64,000 nucleotides of DNA from Methylophilaceae bacterium (lineage in GTDB: Bacteria; Pseudomonadota; Gammaproteobacteria; Burkholderiales; Methylophilaceae). The stretch spans positions 49,365-113,364 of the forward strand of contig JAOMKM010000001.1 of assembly GCA_028351715.1 (NCBI GenBank), written 5' to 3'. Every line of letters starts with the position of its first letter. The first letter of the stretch is position 1. The notes below the pieces were generated by a model, which searched no databases, was not told the DNA's origin, and saw nothing but the letters and a program-made list of their open reading frames with translations. A program made the translations under genes and the position numbers. Positions 9,842 through 20,563 of this stretch are shown here, in pieces.

Positions 9842-10558
9842 TCAGATGACTACTCGAGTCCCTTCGTCATGACCCATTAGAACATTGTGAAGTGCATCTT
9901 GTTTGAAAATATTAAATACTGCTATTGGTAACTTTTGATCGCGGCATAATGTAAATGCAGTTGCATCCATAACTTTTAAATTATTTTGAATTGCTTCATT
10001 GAATGTCACTTTCTTGTACATAACAGCATCTTTATTTATTGTCGGGTCATCTGAGTATATTCCATCAACTTTTGTTGCCTTAATCATGATGTCAGCATTA
10101 ATTTCCATAGCTCTAAGTGCTGCAGCTGTATCAGTAGTAAAGAAAGGGTTGCCTGTCCCTGCAGCAAATATAACAATCTTTTCATCCTCTAGATACCTTA
10201 TTGCCTTCCCTCTTATGTAAGGCTCAACAATTTGGTCAATGTTAATAGCAGATTGAACACGACTAATAAGTCCTGCATGCTTCATTGCATCCTGAAGAGC
10301 CAATGCATTCATTACTGTTGCGAGCATACCCATATAATCTGCAGTTGCTCTATCCATGCCTGCAGCTCCAAGAGCTACGCCTCTAAAGATATTTCCCCCA
10401 CCAATTACAATAGCAATCTCAACACCTAGCGATTTTATGCTTTTTACTTCGCTTACGATTTTATTGATAGTTTCAGGATTAACGCCAAAAGCATCATCAC
10501 CCATCAAGGCTTCACCTGAAAGTTTTAGTAGAATTCTTTTATATATTGATTTAGCCAT
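9842..10558 (-). CDS. pyrH: UMP kinase
   Basis: Bacterial UMP kinase of the amino-acid-kinase fold, making UDP for RNA and for sugar nucleotides. The 238-residue length is typical. Motifs: [10 protein letters not shown] near the N-terminus, GGGNIFRG around residue 54, and a C-terminal MDATAFTLC stretch. It follows tsf after a hairpin terminator (10587-10616), so it may depend on read-through or on a promoter inside tsf. Confidence 0.97.
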   Translation of the reverse strand: MAKSIYKRILLKLSGEALMGDDAFGVNPETINKIVSEVKSIKSLGVEIAIVIGGGNIFRGVALGAAGMDRATADYMGMLATVMNALALQDAMKHAGLISRVQSAINIDQIVEPYIRGKAIRYLEDEKIVIFAAGTGNPFFTTDTAAALRAMEINADIMIKATKVDGIYSDDPTINKDAVMYKKVTFNEAIQNNLKVMDATAFTLCRDQKLPIAVFNIFKQDALHNVLMGHDEGTRVVI

Positions 10559-10586
10559 AAAGTATTATATTATTTTGTTTTAACTC

Positions 10587-10616
10587 AAAAAAAAAGATTG
10601 TTAAAAACAATCTTTT
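10587..10616 (-). terminator. Intrinsic terminator after tsf
   Basis: Directly after the tsf stop the minus strand forms an 11-bp perfect stem (AAAAGATTGTT pairing with AACAATCTTTT) with a 3-base loop, followed by five more T. The arms are at 10592-10602 and 10606-10616. The flanking A and T runs make it potentially active in both directions. It separates rpsB-tsf from pyrH and probably only reduces transcription, since pyrH starts 58 bases later. Confidence 0.75.
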
Positions 10617-11492
10617 TTAGCCTTGAGTAGCCGCAGCTACCTCTGCAGCAAAATCAGTTTCAATTTTTTCTATTCCCTCACCAACGGTAAACATCTTAAA
10701 TGAATGAAGGGTTGCATTATTTTTACTTAATAGTTCTTGAATAGTCATTTTGTCATCCTTGACAAATACCTGATTAAGCAAAGTTACTTCCTTAAGGAAT
10801 TTATTTACGGTCCCATCAGCAATCTTATCAAGCATTGATTCTGGCTTTCCAGCTTCCTTAGCTTTTTCAATAGCTACCCTTCTTTCAGCTTCTATCAACT
10901 CATTCTCAATACCTGATTTATCAATAGCTTTAGGTTTTAAGGCAGCAATATGCATTGCAATATCTCTTCCTAACTCTTCACTAGCTCCCTCAAGGTCTAA
11001 AATTACACCAATTTTTACACCATGAATATATGAGTGGAGCTTACCTTTCGCTTCGAGAAGTTGGAATCTTCTTGGAGTAATATTTTCTCCAATCTTCCCA
11101 ATAAGCAGTGTTCTTAACTCCTCAACAGCAATTCCATTTATTTTTACATCACTTAATGCGTCGATATTGGTGGGTTTATCTTCTAAAATGGCGAGTGAAA
11201 GATCGCTTACAAAACCCTTAAACTCATCGTTTTTCGCACAAAAATCAGTTTCTGAATTAACTTCTAGAAGAACACCGCTTTTGCCATCATTGCTTATAGA
11301 AGCAATAACTGCACCTTCTGCAGCAACTCGATTTGATGCTTTTGATGCTTTATTACCAAACCTAACTCTTAATAACTCCTCAGCACGCTGCTCATCTCCT
11401 TCTGCTTCTGTTAATGCTTTCTTGCAATCCATCATAGGCGCATCAGTCTTCGCCCTTAAAGCCATTACCATACTTGCTGTAATTTCTGCCAT
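10617..11492 (-). CDS. tsf: Translation elongation factor Ts
   Basis: Nucleotide exchange factor for EF-Tu. Within 291 residues the N-terminal UBA-like domain has the TDAPMMDCKKALTEAEGD motif (family TGAGMMDCKKAL). The TDFCAKNDEF motif, which contacts EF-Tu, is near residue 80. It lies 31 bases after rpsB and ends directly at a terminator hairpin, forming the usual rpsB-tsf operon. Confidence 0.97.
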   Translation of the reverse strand: MAEITASMVMALRAKTDAPMMDCKKALTEAEGDEQRAEELLRVRFGNKASKASNRVAAEGAVIASISNDGKSGVLLEVNSETDFCAKNDEFKGFVSDLSLAILEDKPTNIDALSDVKINGIAVEELRTLLIGKIGENITPRRFQLLEAKGKLHSYIHGVKIGVILDLEGASEELGRDIAMHIAALKPKAIDKSGIENELIEAERRVAIEKAKEAGKPESMLDKIADGTVNKFLKEVTLLNQVFVKDDKMTIQELLSKNNATLHSFKMFTVGEGIEKIETDFAAEVAAATQG

Positions 11493-11523
11493 TATATAAA
11501 TACTCCAAAAAACAAAAAATTAT

Positions 11524-12306
11524 TTAAGTTGCTTCTTTAGTCGAATCGTCTGACTCAGCTAATACTTGCTCATCTACACCTTCATCTGCTTCAGTTTTAG
11601 CAACCATTTTTGCAACTTCATTGATTGCTGCATTTTTACCTTCCAGAATAATGTCTGCCATACCTCTAGCATAAAGACGAATTGCACGACTTGAGTCGTC
11701 ATTCCCTGGTATAACATAAGCAATATTTTCAGTAGAATTATTTGTATCTACTACACCTATAATTGGAATACCTAGCTTGGTTGCTTCAACGACAGCCCCA
11801 TTTTCATAACCTACATCAATTACAAATATTGCATCAGGTAATGCATTCATAGTTTTAATGCCACCTATTGATCGCTCCAGCTTGTCATATTCCTTCTTTA
11901 GATTTAACCCTTCTTTTTTTGTAATCTTATCTAAACTTCCATCTTCAAACATAGCCTCTAATTCAACTAATCTTTTGATTGATTGCTTGATAGTTTTAAA
12001 ATTTGTCAGCATACCACCTAGCCATCTGTGATTTACGTAAGAACAACCTGCTCTTAACGCCTCTTCTTTTAGAATGTCTCTAGCTTGTCTTTTTGTACCA
12101 ACAAATAGAATGCGGCCTTTATTTGCAGCAAGTGTTTTTGCAAACTTCATAGCTTCTTCAAACATGGGAAGGGTTTTTTCGAGATTTACAATATGAATTT
12201 TATTTCTATCGCCAAAAATATAAGGTGCCATTTTTGGGTTCCAATAACGGGTCTGGTGTCCAAAATGAACGCCCGCTTCTAACATTTGTCTCATTGTTAT
12301 TGACAT
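11524..12306 (-). CDS. rpsB: 30S ribosomal protein S2
   Basis: Ribosomal protein S2 of the small subunit. It has 260 residues beginning [26 protein letters not shown], the typical N-terminus. Also seen are [20 protein letters not shown] and [12 protein letters not shown], all hallmarks of the family. The C-terminal tail is acidic. A good ribosome binding site (AGGAG) lies 9 bases before the ATG, and a hairpin sits in the leader. Confidence 0.98.
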   Translation of the reverse strand: MSITMRQMLEAGVHFGHQTRYWNPKMAPYIFGDRNKIHIVNLEKTLPMFEEAMKFAKTLAANKGRILFVGTKRQARDILKEEALRAGCSYVNHRWLGGMLTNFKTIKQSIKRLVELEAMFEDGSLDKITKKEGLNLKKEYDKLERSIGGIKTMNALPDAIFVIDVGYENGAVVEATKLGIPIIGVVDTNNSTENIAYVIPGNDDSSRAIRLYARGMADIILEGKNAAINEVAKMVAKTEADEGVDEQVLAESDDSTKEAT

Positions 12307-12353
12307 AACTTATCTCCTATTAAGGGTTATCACTTCATTAAACTTAAAAATGA

Positions 12354-12373
12354 CCATTTTTAATTAAAAATGG
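12354..12373 (-). promoter_or_regulatory. Hairpin in the rpsB leader, candidate S2 autoregulatory element
   Basis: In the rpsB leader the arms CCATTTTT and AAAAATGG pair around AATT, about 48 bases upstream of the rpsB ATG. A GGGGTG run precedes it on the mRNA. Ribosomal protein S2 autoregulates its operon through the leader in gammaproteobacteria, but I cannot confirm that this hairpin has that role. It lacks a proper T tract, so a terminator is less likely. Confidence 0.35.
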
Positions 12374-12426
12374 CACCCCTAAAGTAAATTTAATGGGTTA
12401 TAGTTTTTCGCAGTACGAAAGCCCGC

Positions 12427-12432
12427 TATAAT
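12427..12432 (+). promoter_or_regulatory. -10 box of the map promoter
   Basis: A perfect TATAAT lies 28 bases before the map ATG in the divergent rpsB-map spacer. No good -35 box is visible at the right distance (TTTTTC at 12404-12409 is poor). The call is therefore only a -10 element inferred from consensus. Confidence 0.4.
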
Positions 12433-12460
12433 AACATATTATTTAAGAATTTTTCTACCT

Positions 12461-13249
12461 ATGACCGTCAACATTAATAATGAAGTAGATATTGAAAAAA
12501 TGCGGATTGCTGGCAAGTTAGCATCAGAAGTCCTTGATTATATAACAAATTTCGTCAAGCCTAATGTAACAACTGAAGAGCTTAATAGGCTTTGTCATGA
12601 ATATATGATTAATATACAAAAGACAATTCCTGCTCCGCTTAACTATGCCCCCCCAGGGCATACCCCCTACCCTAAATCAATCTGTACCTCGGTAAATAAC
12701 CAAATATGTCATGGAATACCTGGTGAAAAAATTTTAAAAAAAGGTGACGTTGTTAATATTGATATAACTGTCATAAAAAATAGTTATCATGGCGATACAA
12801 GTAGAATGTTTTATGTTGGAGAACCTTCAATTCAAGCTAGGCGCTTATGTGAAATTACTTACGAGTCAATGTGGCTAGGTATTAAGCAAGTTAAGCCAGG
12901 TAATTATCTGGGAGATATAGGTTCTGCTATACAAAACCATGCAGAAAAGAATGGATTCTCAGTGGTACGAGAATTTTGTGGTCATGGTATTGGTAAAGTA
13001 TTTCATGAGGACCCTCAGATTCTTCATTATGGAAGTCCCGGTAAAGGCCTTAAGCTAGAAGCTGGAATGATATTCACTATCGAGCCTATGATTAATGCTG
13101 GAAAAAAAGACATTAAAATACTCCCCGATGGATGGACAGTTGTAACAAAAGACCGGAGCCTCTCTGCACAATGGGAGCACACCATTCTAGTTACAGAGGA
13201 GTCATATGAGGTTATGACTCTCTCAGCTGGGACCCCCTCGCCCTTCTAA
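12461..13249 (+). CDS. map: Methionine aminopeptidase type I
   Basis: Removes the initiator methionine from nascent proteins, with a two-metal active site. In 262 residues the ligands are visible as Asp101 (NIDITV), Asp112 (HGDTSRMF), His175 (GHGIGKVFHEDP), Glu208 (FTIEPM) and Glu239 (WEHTILVT), with His84 in the substrate pocket. It is divergent from rpsB and 16 bases before glnD; map-glnD is a common order in proteobacteria. Confidence 0.97.
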   Translation: MTVNINNEVDIEKMRIAGKLASEVLDYITNFVKPNVTTEELNRLCHEYMINIQKTIPAPLNYAPPGHTPYPKSICTSVNNQICHGIPGEKILKKGDVVNIDITVIKNSYHGDTSRMFYVGEPSIQARRLCEITYESMWLGIKQVKPGNYLGDIGSAIQNHAEKNGFSVVREFCGHGIGKVFHEDPQILHYGSPGKGLKLEAGMIFTIEPMINAGKKDIKILPDGWTVVTKDRSLSAQWEHTILVTEESYEVMTLSAGTPSPF

Positions 13250-13265
13250 ACATTAATTAATTAAG

Positions 13266-15809
13266 ATGAATATTCAACAATTGAAAGAAGCATTTCAACA
13301 AAAATTTCAAGATCTCGGCAAAAAATTCTTAAAAAACCACCAAAGTAAGATATTTTTATCACAACATACAAAATTAGTCGATAAGTCACTAATACAACTC
13401 TGGAATGGAAGAGATCTTATTGATGGTCTTTGCCTAGTTGCAGTGGGTGGTTTCGGAAGGAGTGAGTTATTTCCATATTCAGACGTTGATATTCTTGTTC
13501 TCTCCAAAAATGAATTAACCAAGAACCAATCTGAAAGAATTTCTGGTTTTATTGCCGACTGCTGGGATCTTGGGCTAAAAATTGGTCACAGTGTTAGAAA
13601 TATGAGTGAAGTAAGGGAAGAGTTTCATAAAGATGTTACAACTACTACAAATTTACTCGAAAATAGGCTTGTTATTGGTGATCACAAAGTTTTTAAAAAA
13701 TTACTTTTATTAATTGATAAAGAGATGTCAGTTAATAACTTTTATACAGAAAAAATAAAAGAACAAACTAAAAGACATAAAAAATATAAAGACTCAGCAT
13801 ACCAACTTGAACCAAATATTAAAGAAAGTCCAGGTGGCCTAAGAGATCTTCAAACGGTTATTTGGATTTCAAGTAGCCAAAAAAAAGGTAGGACTATAGA
13901 AGATTTATTAAAATATAAAGTAATAAATAAGCATGAATTTAATAAAATAACTCTCCATAAAAATCGAATCAACAAAAGAAGAATTCTACTTCATTTGTTA
14001 TCAAAATCTACTGAGGAACGCTTAAGTTTTGATCTTCAAAATCAATTAGCAGAAGTGCTTGGTTATCAAAGCAAAGACAATAAAAAAGCAAGTGAAATTG
14101 TTATGAAATACTATTATAAATCAATAAATTATATAATATTATTCAATGAAATTCTTTTAAAAAGACTAGATCCAAAAACATACTCTTCGAACCAAATAGA
14201 TCATCCAATGAACTTCATAAAATACAACAATTTATTGGAAATAAAAAGTTCAACAAACAAACAGATGACTAGGTATTTATTCGCCCCATTTTTAATTATG
14301 CAGCAAGATAAAGATATAGTTGGATTTGGTCCAAACCTTTTAGGCGCGCTTAATAATGCATCAAAGTTTATAGACTCAAAAGTGCGTAAGAAAAAAGACC
14401 ATCAAGACTCATTTATTAAAATTCTTAAAAGTGATAACAAGGTAAACCGATCACTTCGCCTTATGAATAAAACAAATATACTTGGACGGTTCATTCCTCA
14501 GTTTGGAAAAGTTGTCGCACAAATGCAACATGATTTATTTCATATCTATACTGTTGATGAACACACACTAAATCTAATTGAAAATATTAGGCGCTTTAGT
14601 AAATCCAATCTAAAGCATGAGTTTCCTGAATGTTATAAAATATTTATTAATTTCAAAGAGCCAGAAATACTATATCTTGCAGCAATATTTCATGACATAG
14701 CCAAAGGTAGAGGGGGGGACCACTCAGAACTAGGGGAAAAAATAGCTAAGCGTTTTGTTAAAACTTATAATTTAAGTGGTGAATATGAAGATATAATTCC
14801 GTGGTTAGTCAAAGCACATCTAAATATGTCAAACACAGCTCAAAAAAAAGACCTCTCTGATCCTACAATCATTGATAACTTTGCAAATTTTGTTGGAAGT
14901 CAAAGAAATTTGGATGCTCTATATTTACTTACTGTGGCAGATATAAGAGCAACAAGCCCCCATGTTTGGAATGAATGGAAATCTTCACTTTTAAGTAATC
15001 TTTATAATTTAACAACAAAAAACCTTTCTAGAAGATCTCTTTCAATTGAAGAAATAATTAAAATTAGAAAAAGTGCAGCAGAAAATATCCTCAAAAAATA
15101 TACGATTAATAAGGCTGATTACAAGGAACTATGGAAAGAATTTGGGCCTAAATATTTTTTCAGGTTCGAGGAACAAGATATAGCTTGGCATACAAGACTT
15201 CTGCTACCCCATTTAATGACAAGTGAGACAATTGTAAGAGCTCATCACGGCAATTACGGGAATGGAATTGAGGTGATGATATACACAAAAGATTCCAGTG
15301 CCCTTTTCGCTAAGATTGTAAAATTTTTTGAAACAATAGATGTTGAAATTATGCAAGCAAGGGTATTCACGACAAGTCATGGGTATGCGCTTGATATATT
15401 TAGCTTAATGATTGAATCGAGCTCAAATTTTATCTTCGCAGACCTTTTTAAAGTAATTGAGAAGGGCCTTACAATTGCTATTAAAGATAAATACGAATTA
15501 AATAAGGAAAAGTTAAGTAAAACAAAACAAGCTATTCACCATAATTTTGATACAAAAGTTATTTTTCATAAAAATAAAGAAGATAATTTTGATTTGCAAA
15601 TTATTACAGACCAAAAGTCAGGTATCCTTAATTTAATATCTAATGAAATTAATTTTTTTGGTTTCTCAATCAATGATGCAAGGATAAACACTTTAGGAAA
15701 TAGAGTTGAGGATTTGTTTGTTATTTCCTCAGATAAGAAACAAATCACGACAAAAAATCTAGCTTTGTTAGCTTCAAATTTAAGAGTAAAATTAGAAAAT
15801 GAAATTTGA
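13266..15809 (+). CDS. glnD: PII uridylyltransferase / uridylyl-removing enzyme
   Basis: Senses glutamine and controls nitrogen assimilation by adding or removing UMP on PII proteins. The 847 residues are slightly shorter than E. coli GlnD. The nucleotidyltransferase motif GGFGRSELFPYSDVD is at 61-75 (Asp73, Asp75). The HD hydrolase motif FHDIAKGRGGDH includes His476-Asp477. Two ACT-like domains follow (about 680-760 and 770-847). Both catalytic sites look intact, so full PII control appears kept. The stop overlaps the next gene by 11 bases. Confidence 0.95.
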   Translation: MNIQQLKEAFQQKFQDLGKKFLKNHQSKIFLSQHTKLVDKSLIQLWNGRDLIDGLCLVAVGGFGRSELFPYSDVDILVLSKNELTKNQSERISGFIADCWDLGLKIGHSVRNMSEVREEFHKDVTTTTNLLENRLVIGDHKVFKKLLLLIDKEMSVNNFYTEKIKEQTKRHKKYKDSAYQLEPNIKESPGGLRDLQTVIWISSSQKKGRTIEDLLKYKVINKHEFNKITLHKNRINKRRILLHLLSKSTEERLSFDLQNQLAEVLGYQSKDNKKASEIVMKYYYKSINYIILFNEILLKRLDPKTYSSNQIDHPMNFIKYNNLLEIKSSTNKQMTRYLFAPFLIMQQDKDIVGFGPNLLGALNNASKFIDSKVRKKKDHQDSFIKILKSDNKVNRSLRLMNKTNILGRFIPQFGKVVAQMQHDLFHIYTVDEHTLNLIENIRRFSKSNLKHEFPECYKIFINFKEPEILYLAAIFHDIAKGRGGDHSELGEKIAKRFVKTYNLSGEYEDIIPWLVKAHLNMSNTAQKKDLSDPTIIDNFANFVGSQRNLDALYLLTVADIRATSPHVWNEWKSSLLSNLYNLTTKNLSRRSLSIEEIIKIRKSAAENILKKYTINKADYKELWKEFGPKYFFRFEEQDIAWHTRLLLPHLMTSETIVRAHHGNYGNGIEVMIYTKDSSALFAKIVKFFETIDVEIMQARVFTTSHGYALDIFSLMIESSSNFIFADLFKVIEKGLTIAIKDKYELNKEKLSKTKQAIHHNFDTKVIFHKNKEDNFDLQIITDQKSGILNLISNEINFFGFSINDARINTLGNRVEDLFVISSDKKQITTKNLALLASNLRVKLENEI

Positions 15810-16059
15810 CCTTAATAGATCTGATATAGATAGAATCATTGAAATGGCATGGGAAGATAGGACTTCCTTAGATGCTATTTACAGGCAATTTAATTTAAAA
15901 GAAGACTCTCTCAAGCTCTTAATGTCAAAAGAATTAAAAGCTTCAAGCTATCGATTATGGCGCAAGAGAATGAAGAAGAGTAATTTAAGACATGAAGCCT
16001 TAAGGCCTAAAGGAATAACTAGGGCATATGCATCAAATCAATACAAGCAAAAGAATTAA
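15799..16059 (+). CDS. DUF2805 / TIGR03643 family protein
   Basis: Small, basic, mostly helical protein of 86 residues. The core [41 protein letters not shown] fits the DUF2805 family, which has no known function; the arrangement resembles a short helix-turn-helix followed by an Arg/Lys-rich tail. It overlaps the end of glnD by 11 bases and is probably translated from the same mRNA. Its TAA stop overlaps the opposing fumC TAA on a shared TTAA (16056-16059). Confidence 0.8.
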   Translation: MKFDLNRSDIDRIIEMAWEDRTSLDAIYRQFNLKEDSLKLLMSKELKASSYRLWRKRMKKSNLRHEALRPKGITRAYASNQYKQKN

Positions 16060-17453
16060 TTATGAGGGCTAATCATTTTTTTTGGATTAACAGTTAGATC
16101 AAAAGTTTTTTCATCAATTAAACCTGTTTTAAGTGCTTCCTGCTTTAATGATGTTCCATTTTTATGAGCTGCTTTAGCTATTAAAGTTGCCTCATCATAT
16201 CCAATCAGGGGAGTAAGGGCTGTAATTAGCATAAGGCTATCATTCATTAGTTTATTAATGGTTTCCTTATTAGGTTTTATTCCAGTAAGGCAATTATCAT
16301 TAAATGTCTTACAAGCATCAGAAATAAGCTGTAATGACTGCAGCACATTGTAAGCTATCATTGGTTTATAAGTATTTAACTCTAAATGTCCTTGAGATCC
16401 AGCAAATCCTATTGCAGCATCATTCCCATAAATATGAGCGCATACTTGAGTTAAAGCCTCAATTTGTGTTGGATTTACTTTACCTGGCATGATTGAACTT
16501 CCTGGCTCATTTTCAGGTAAATTTAATTCACCTAAGCCACCTCTTGGTCCAGAGCTAAGTATTCGTATATCATTTGCTATTTTAAATAAAGATACAGCTG
16601 TAGCTTTGATTGCTCCAGATAATTCAACCATTGCATCGTGACTTGCAATAGCTTCAAATTTATTCGGCGCTGGCGTAAAAGGTAAATTCGTTAAATTAGC
16701 AATATTCTTTGCGACAGACTTGTCCCAACCTTTATGAGTGTTAAGTCCTGTTCCAACTGCAGTTGCTCCTTGTGCAATTTCATATATTCTTGGAAGTACT
16801 TTATTCATTCGCTGGATAGACATTTTAATTTGGTGAGAATAACCTGAAAATTCTTGAGATAATGCGATGGGAGTTGCATCCATCATATGGGTTCTACCAA
16901 TCTTCAAAATACCATCAAACTCTTTAACTTTCATCACTAAAGTTTTATAAATTTTATTTAGAGCTGGTAAGAATAAATTATTGATAGTTAGTGCAGATGC
17001 AATATGCATAGCTGTAGGAAAGGTATCATTTGATGACTGACTCATATTGCAATGATCGTTTGGATGTATTGGATTTTTTGAACCAATAACACCGTCTAGA
17101 ATCTCGATTGCTCTATTAGCTATAACTTCATTTGCATTCATATTTGATTGAGTCCCAGAACCAGTTTGCCAAACTGCTAAAGGAAAATTGTTATCAAATT
17201 TTCCATCAATAACTTCACTTGAAGCTTGAATGATTGCATTCGCTTTAATGCTATCTAATTTACCACTTTCTTCATTTGACATAGCGCAAGCTTTTTTAAC
17301 TAAACCAAGAGCTCGAATTATTGAAATTGGTTGTAACTCCCAACCAATCGGGAAATTGATAATAGCTCTTTGAGTTTGTGCTCCCCAATACTTATCACTG
17401 GGTATTTCTATTGATCCGAATGCATCAGTCTCAACTCTTAAATTACTTTTCAT
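16056..17453 (-). CDS. fumC: Fumarate hydratase class II
   Basis: Iron-independent fumarase interconverting fumarate and malate. The 465 residues match the family length. The signature [13 protein letters not shown] (around residue 320) carries the catalytic Ser loop, and [15 protein letters not shown] and the [14 protein letters not shown] stretch are the other conserved regions. It is 6 bases after sdhE, at the end of a malic enzyme-SDH-fumarase operon that covers succinate to pyruvate. No terminator is visible before the convergent neighbour. Confidence 0.96.
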   Translation of the reverse strand: MKSNLRVETDAFGSIEIPSDKYWGAQTQRAIINFPIGWELQPISIIRALGLVKKACAMSNEESGKLDSIKANAIIQASSEVIDGKFDNNFPLAVWQTGSGTQSNMNANEVIANRAIEILDGVIGSKNPIHPNDHCNMSQSSNDTFPTAMHIASALTINNLFLPALNKIYKTLVMKVKEFDGILKIGRTHMMDATPIALSQEFSGYSHQIKMSIQRMNKVLPRIYEIAQGATAVGTGLNTHKGWDKSVAKNIANLTNLPFTPAPNKFEAIASHDAMVELSGAIKATAVSLFKIANDIRILSSGPRGGLGELNLPENEPGSSIMPGKVNPTQIEALTQVCAHIYGNDAAIGFAGSQGHLELNTYKPMIAYNVLQSLQLISDACKTFNDNCLTGIKPNKETINKLMNDSLMLITALTPLIGYDEATLIAKAAHKNGTSLKQEALKTGLIDEKTFDLTVNPKKMISPHN

Positions 17454-17459
17454 TAATTT

Positions 17460-17720
17460 TTATACCTTTTTCTTACTTTTATAGTTTGAGTATTCTTTAA
17501 TCAACTTTAGCAAGTATTTCATATCATTACTAGGGCATTTTTTATTCTTAGTTAGTAGTTTTAATAATGTATTATCATCAATCTCAAGAAGTCTTAAAAG
17601 CTCCAACTTATCATTCAGTGTCATATTTGTTAATGTTGCCATTTCAAATCTATTTAATAATAAATCAAGCTCCAGAAAACCTCTTTTGCATCTATATATA
17701 ATCTCATTATCAATGCTCAT
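17460..17720 (-). CDS. sdhE: Succinate dehydrogenase flavinylation factor SdhE
   Basis: Assembly factor that helps attach FAD covalently to SdhA. It has 86 residues; CKRGFLELDLLLNRF near the N-terminus contains the RGxxE motif of the YgfY/SdhE family. It overlaps the 3' end of sdhB by 11 bases, in the order sdhCDAB-sdhE usual for beta- and gammaproteobacteria. Confidence 0.9.
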   Translation of the reverse strand: MSIDNEIIYRCKRGFLELDLLLNRFEMATLTNMTLNDKLELLRLLEIDDNTLLKLLTKNKKCPSNDMKYLLKLIKEYSNYKSKKKV

Positions 17721-18462
17721 TTGAGTTATTCTTTATCAAAAAAATTTTATGTTTGTCTTTAAAGTTAGTTTTCTGTTTTTTAATTTGCATATTTTTTATC
17801 TTTGAAATTGCTTTCGATGGATTTAGCCCCTTGGGACAGACATCAGCACAGTTCATAATATTGTGACACCGATATAATCGATCAGGATCATCTAGGTCCA
17901 CCAAACGATCATCTGCACCTTGGTCTCTTGAGTCAGCTAGAAACCTATATGCTTGAAGGAGCCCAGCTGGGCCAACAAACTTGTCTGGATTCCACCAAAA
18001 AGATGGGCATGCAGTTGTACAAGCTCCGCACATTATGCATTCATATAGACCATCAAGCTTTTTTCTATCTTCAGGACTTTGAAGTCTTTCTTTTTTAGGC
18101 GGTAATTCTTTGTTTATTAAGTATGGTTTAACTGAATTATGTTGATCAAAAAATTGAGTCATATCTACTACCAAGTCTCTAATAACTGGTAGCCCAGGCA
18201 TTGGCCTGACAACAACAGGAAGTTTTAAGTCGGCTAATTTAGTGACGCAAGCTAATCCATTTTTTCCATTAATATTCATTGCATCCGAGCCACACACCCC
18301 CTCCCTACAAGACATACGCATAGATAAAGAGTCATCTATGGATTTAATTTTAATTAATAGATCCAATAGCATGACATCAGTATTGGTAACCTTAATGTCA
18401 TAGTTCTTCATATAAGGCTTTTTGTCTTTGTCTGGGTCAAATCGATATATGGATATTTTCAT
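17710..18462 (-). CDS. sdhB: Succinate dehydrogenase iron-sulfur subunit
   Basis: Electron-transfer subunit of complex II. In 250 residues all three cluster sites are visible. The [2Fe-2S] site has Cys52, Cys57 and Cys72, with Asp60 as likely fourth ligand (as in E. coli). The [4Fe-4S] site has CIMCGACTTACP with Cys142, 145, 148. The [3Fe-4S] and related ligands are Cys152, Cys199, Cys205 and Cys209. The C-terminus is Lys-rich and slightly longer than in E. coli. Confidence 0.97.
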   Translation of the reverse strand: MKISIYRFDPDKDKKPYMKNYDIKVTNTDVMLLDLLIKIKSIDDSLSMRMSCREGVCGSDAMNINGKNGLACVTKLADLKLPVVVRPMPGLPVIRDLVVDMTQFFDQHNSVKPYLINKELPPKKERLQSPEDRKKLDGLYECIMCGACTTACPSFWWNPDKFVGPAGLLQAYRFLADSRDQGADDRLVDLDDPDRLYRCHNIMNCADVCPKGLNPSKAISKIKNMQIKKQKTNFKDKHKIFLIKNNSNEH

Positions 18463-18471
18463 TATTTATAC

Positions 18472-20220
18472 CTAATACACTCGCTCTTTTAATTGGAATG
18501 ATTCGACAGTTAATGGCTTCAGGTTAACTGGTCTATACGTTACAATTTTACTTAAAGGATGATAAATAGAATGCTTCAACCATTCTTCGTCGTTACGTTT
18601 AGGGTAATCAGATCGAGAATGTGACCCCCTACTTTCTTTACGGTTACTTGCTGAAATAATTGTAGCCTCAGCTACCTCTATAAGATTTATTACTTCTAAT
18701 GCCTCTATACGCGCAGTATTAAATACACTGGAGGTATCAGAGATGAAAAGATTATCTACTTTACTTCTAAGCTCCTTAATCATTTCAACGCCCTCTTCGA
18801 GTAAAGCTGGAAACCTAAAAACCCCACAATGATCCTGCATTACTTCTCTTATTTCATTACCAACAGACCGAGGATCTTCTCCATTCCTCTTATCTTCAAG
18901 TGACTCTAATCTTTTAATAGTAGATTCACCAGCATTGTCCGGAAGTGTTTTTAGAATTTTATTTTTAGAATTTTCAATAACGTTAATACCCGCTGCTCTT
19001 CCAAATACAATCAGATCAAGTAGTGAGTTCGAACCAAGACGATTTGCTCCATGAACTGAAACACAAGCACATTCTCCAACTGCATAAAACCCCTCAATAA
19101 CTTGCCCATTAGATGTGTCCCTAACTTGCCCATTCATATTCGTTGGTATGCCTCCCATCATATAATGAACAGTAGGCACAACTGGTATCGAATTTTTTAC
19201 TGGATCTACATTCGCAAACTTAATAGCCGTTTCTCTAATTCCAGGTAACCTTTCATCAATTAATTTCTCTCCAAGATGTGAGAGTTCTAAAAACACTCCA
19301 TCTTTATTTGGTCCAATCCCTCTTCCTTCTTTTACCTCTGTAGCAATAGCCCTGGAAACAACATCGCGACTTGCAAGATCTTTTGCTTTTGGTGCATATT
19401 TTTCCATAAACCTTTCACCTAGTGCATTTACTAAATAACCACCCTCACCTCGAACTCCTTCGGTAATTAAGACCCCTACATTTAAAATACCAGTGGGATG
19501 AAATTGCCAAAATTCCATATCCTCTAAAGAAATTCCTGCTCTAGCGGCCATACCTAAGCCATCACCTGTATTGATGTATGCATTGGTACTGGCCTGAAAT
19601 ATCCTTCCGGCTCCTCCGGTAGCAAATATTGTATTTTTAGCATGAAATATAGCTAAATCACCTGTTTGCATCTCTATTGCAATAACTCCAAGTACTACTC
19701 CATATTCATCACGAATTAGATCAAGACAAACCCATTCAATAAAAAACTGGGTATTAAGCTCTATATTTTTTTGGTATAGCGTATGCAACATAGCATGACC
19801 TGTTCGATCAGCAACAGAGCAGGTTCTAGAGATAGATGTTTCACCAAAATTCTTAGTCATACCGCCAAAGGGTCTCTGGTAAATGCGTCCGTCATCGTTC
19901 CTATCAAAGGGCATACCCATGTGCTCTAATTCATAGATAGCCTCGGCTGCATTTTTACACATAAACTCAATGGCATCTTGATCACCTAAATAATCAGAGC
20001 CTTTAATCGTGTCGTACATGTGCCAGACCCATTTGTCTTCACTTATATTAGCAAGTGCTGCCGCTATTCCTCCTTGTGCAGCAACTGTATGTGATCTTGT
20101 AGGAAAAACTTTAGATATAACAGCAACATTTAACCCTTCAGTTGCTAGCTGCATCGATGTTCTTAGTCCAGCTCCCCCACCGCCAACAATTATTGCATCA
20201 AATGTAAATTTTTTAATCAT
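18472..20220 (-). CDS. sdhA: Succinate dehydrogenase flavoprotein subunit
   Basis: Catalytic subunit of complex II oxidising succinate. I start at the ATG 20218-20220, which gives 582 residues and the normal N-terminus [19 protein letters not shown]; an upstream TTG (20232) is less likely. The dinucleotide-binding motif is at 10-18, and His44 in [10 protein letters not shown] is the site of covalent FAD attachment. The start overlaps the sdhD stop by 8 bases. Confidence 0.97.
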   Translation of the reverse strand: MIKKFTFDAIIVGGGGAGLRTSMQLATEGLNVAVISKVFPTRSHTVAAQGGIAAALANISEDKWVWHMYDTIKGSDYLGDQDAIEFMCKNAAEAIYELEHMGMPFDRNDDGRIYQRPFGGMTKNFGETSISRTCSVADRTGHAMLHTLYQKNIELNTQFFIEWVCLDLIRDEYGVVLGVIAIEMQTGDLAIFHAKNTIFATGGAGRIFQASTNAYINTGDGLGMAARAGISLEDMEFWQFHPTGILNVGVLITEGVRGEGGYLVNALGERFMEKYAPKAKDLASRDVVSRAIATEVKEGRGIGPNKDGVFLELSHLGEKLIDERLPGIRETAIKFANVDPVKNSIPVVPTVHYMMGGIPTNMNGQVRDTSNGQVIEGFYAVGECACVSVHGANRLGSNSLLDLIVFGRAAGINVIENSKNKILKTLPDNAGESTIKRLESLEDKRNGEDPRSVGNEIREVMQDHCGVFRFPALLEEGVEMIKELRSKVDNLFISDTSSVFNTARIEALEVINLIEVAEATIISASNRKESRGSHSRSDYPKRNDEEWLKHSIYHPLSKIVTYRPVNLKPLTVESFQLKERVY

Positions 20221-20563
20221 ACCTATACCCAATTAAAAAATAAGTAAGATATATGAGCTGAAGGAACATCAGGATTAGGAATAATAAGTTAACAGTATTT
20301 CGCAGATAGATGATTTTTATATAATCTTCTGTAACATGTAAAATACCTATCCAGGCGTGAAAAAACATCACATAAAAAAATACTAATGTTGAGTGCCTTA
20401 TTACCCATGAGCCAAACAGTGATGACCAGACATCAAATGTTATTGGCTCCGATGAAAAAATAATAACTGATAGTGTCCCCATATAAGTAACCATAAATAA
20501 TGCTGTAAATCTTTGGTATAGCCATTGAGTCATCCCCCCAAAAGGCTTTTTAAAATTATTCAT
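20213..20563 (-). CDS. sdhD: Succinate dehydrogenase membrane anchor subunit SdhD
   Basis: Small membrane anchor (116 residues) with three hydrophobic helices. The N-terminal [15 protein letters not shown] resembles the start of betaproteobacterial SdhD. A His in the middle helix ([13 protein letters not shown]) could bind heme b. It overlaps sdhC by 4 bases and sdhA by 8. Sequence is weakly conserved in this family, so the call leans on position. Confidence 0.9.
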   Translation of the reverse strand: MNNFKKPFGGMTQWLYQRFTALFMVTYMGTLSVIIFSSEPITFDVWSSLFGSWVIRHSTLVFFYVMFFHAWIGILHVTEDYIKIIYLRNTVNLLFLILMFLQLIYLTYFLIGYRYD

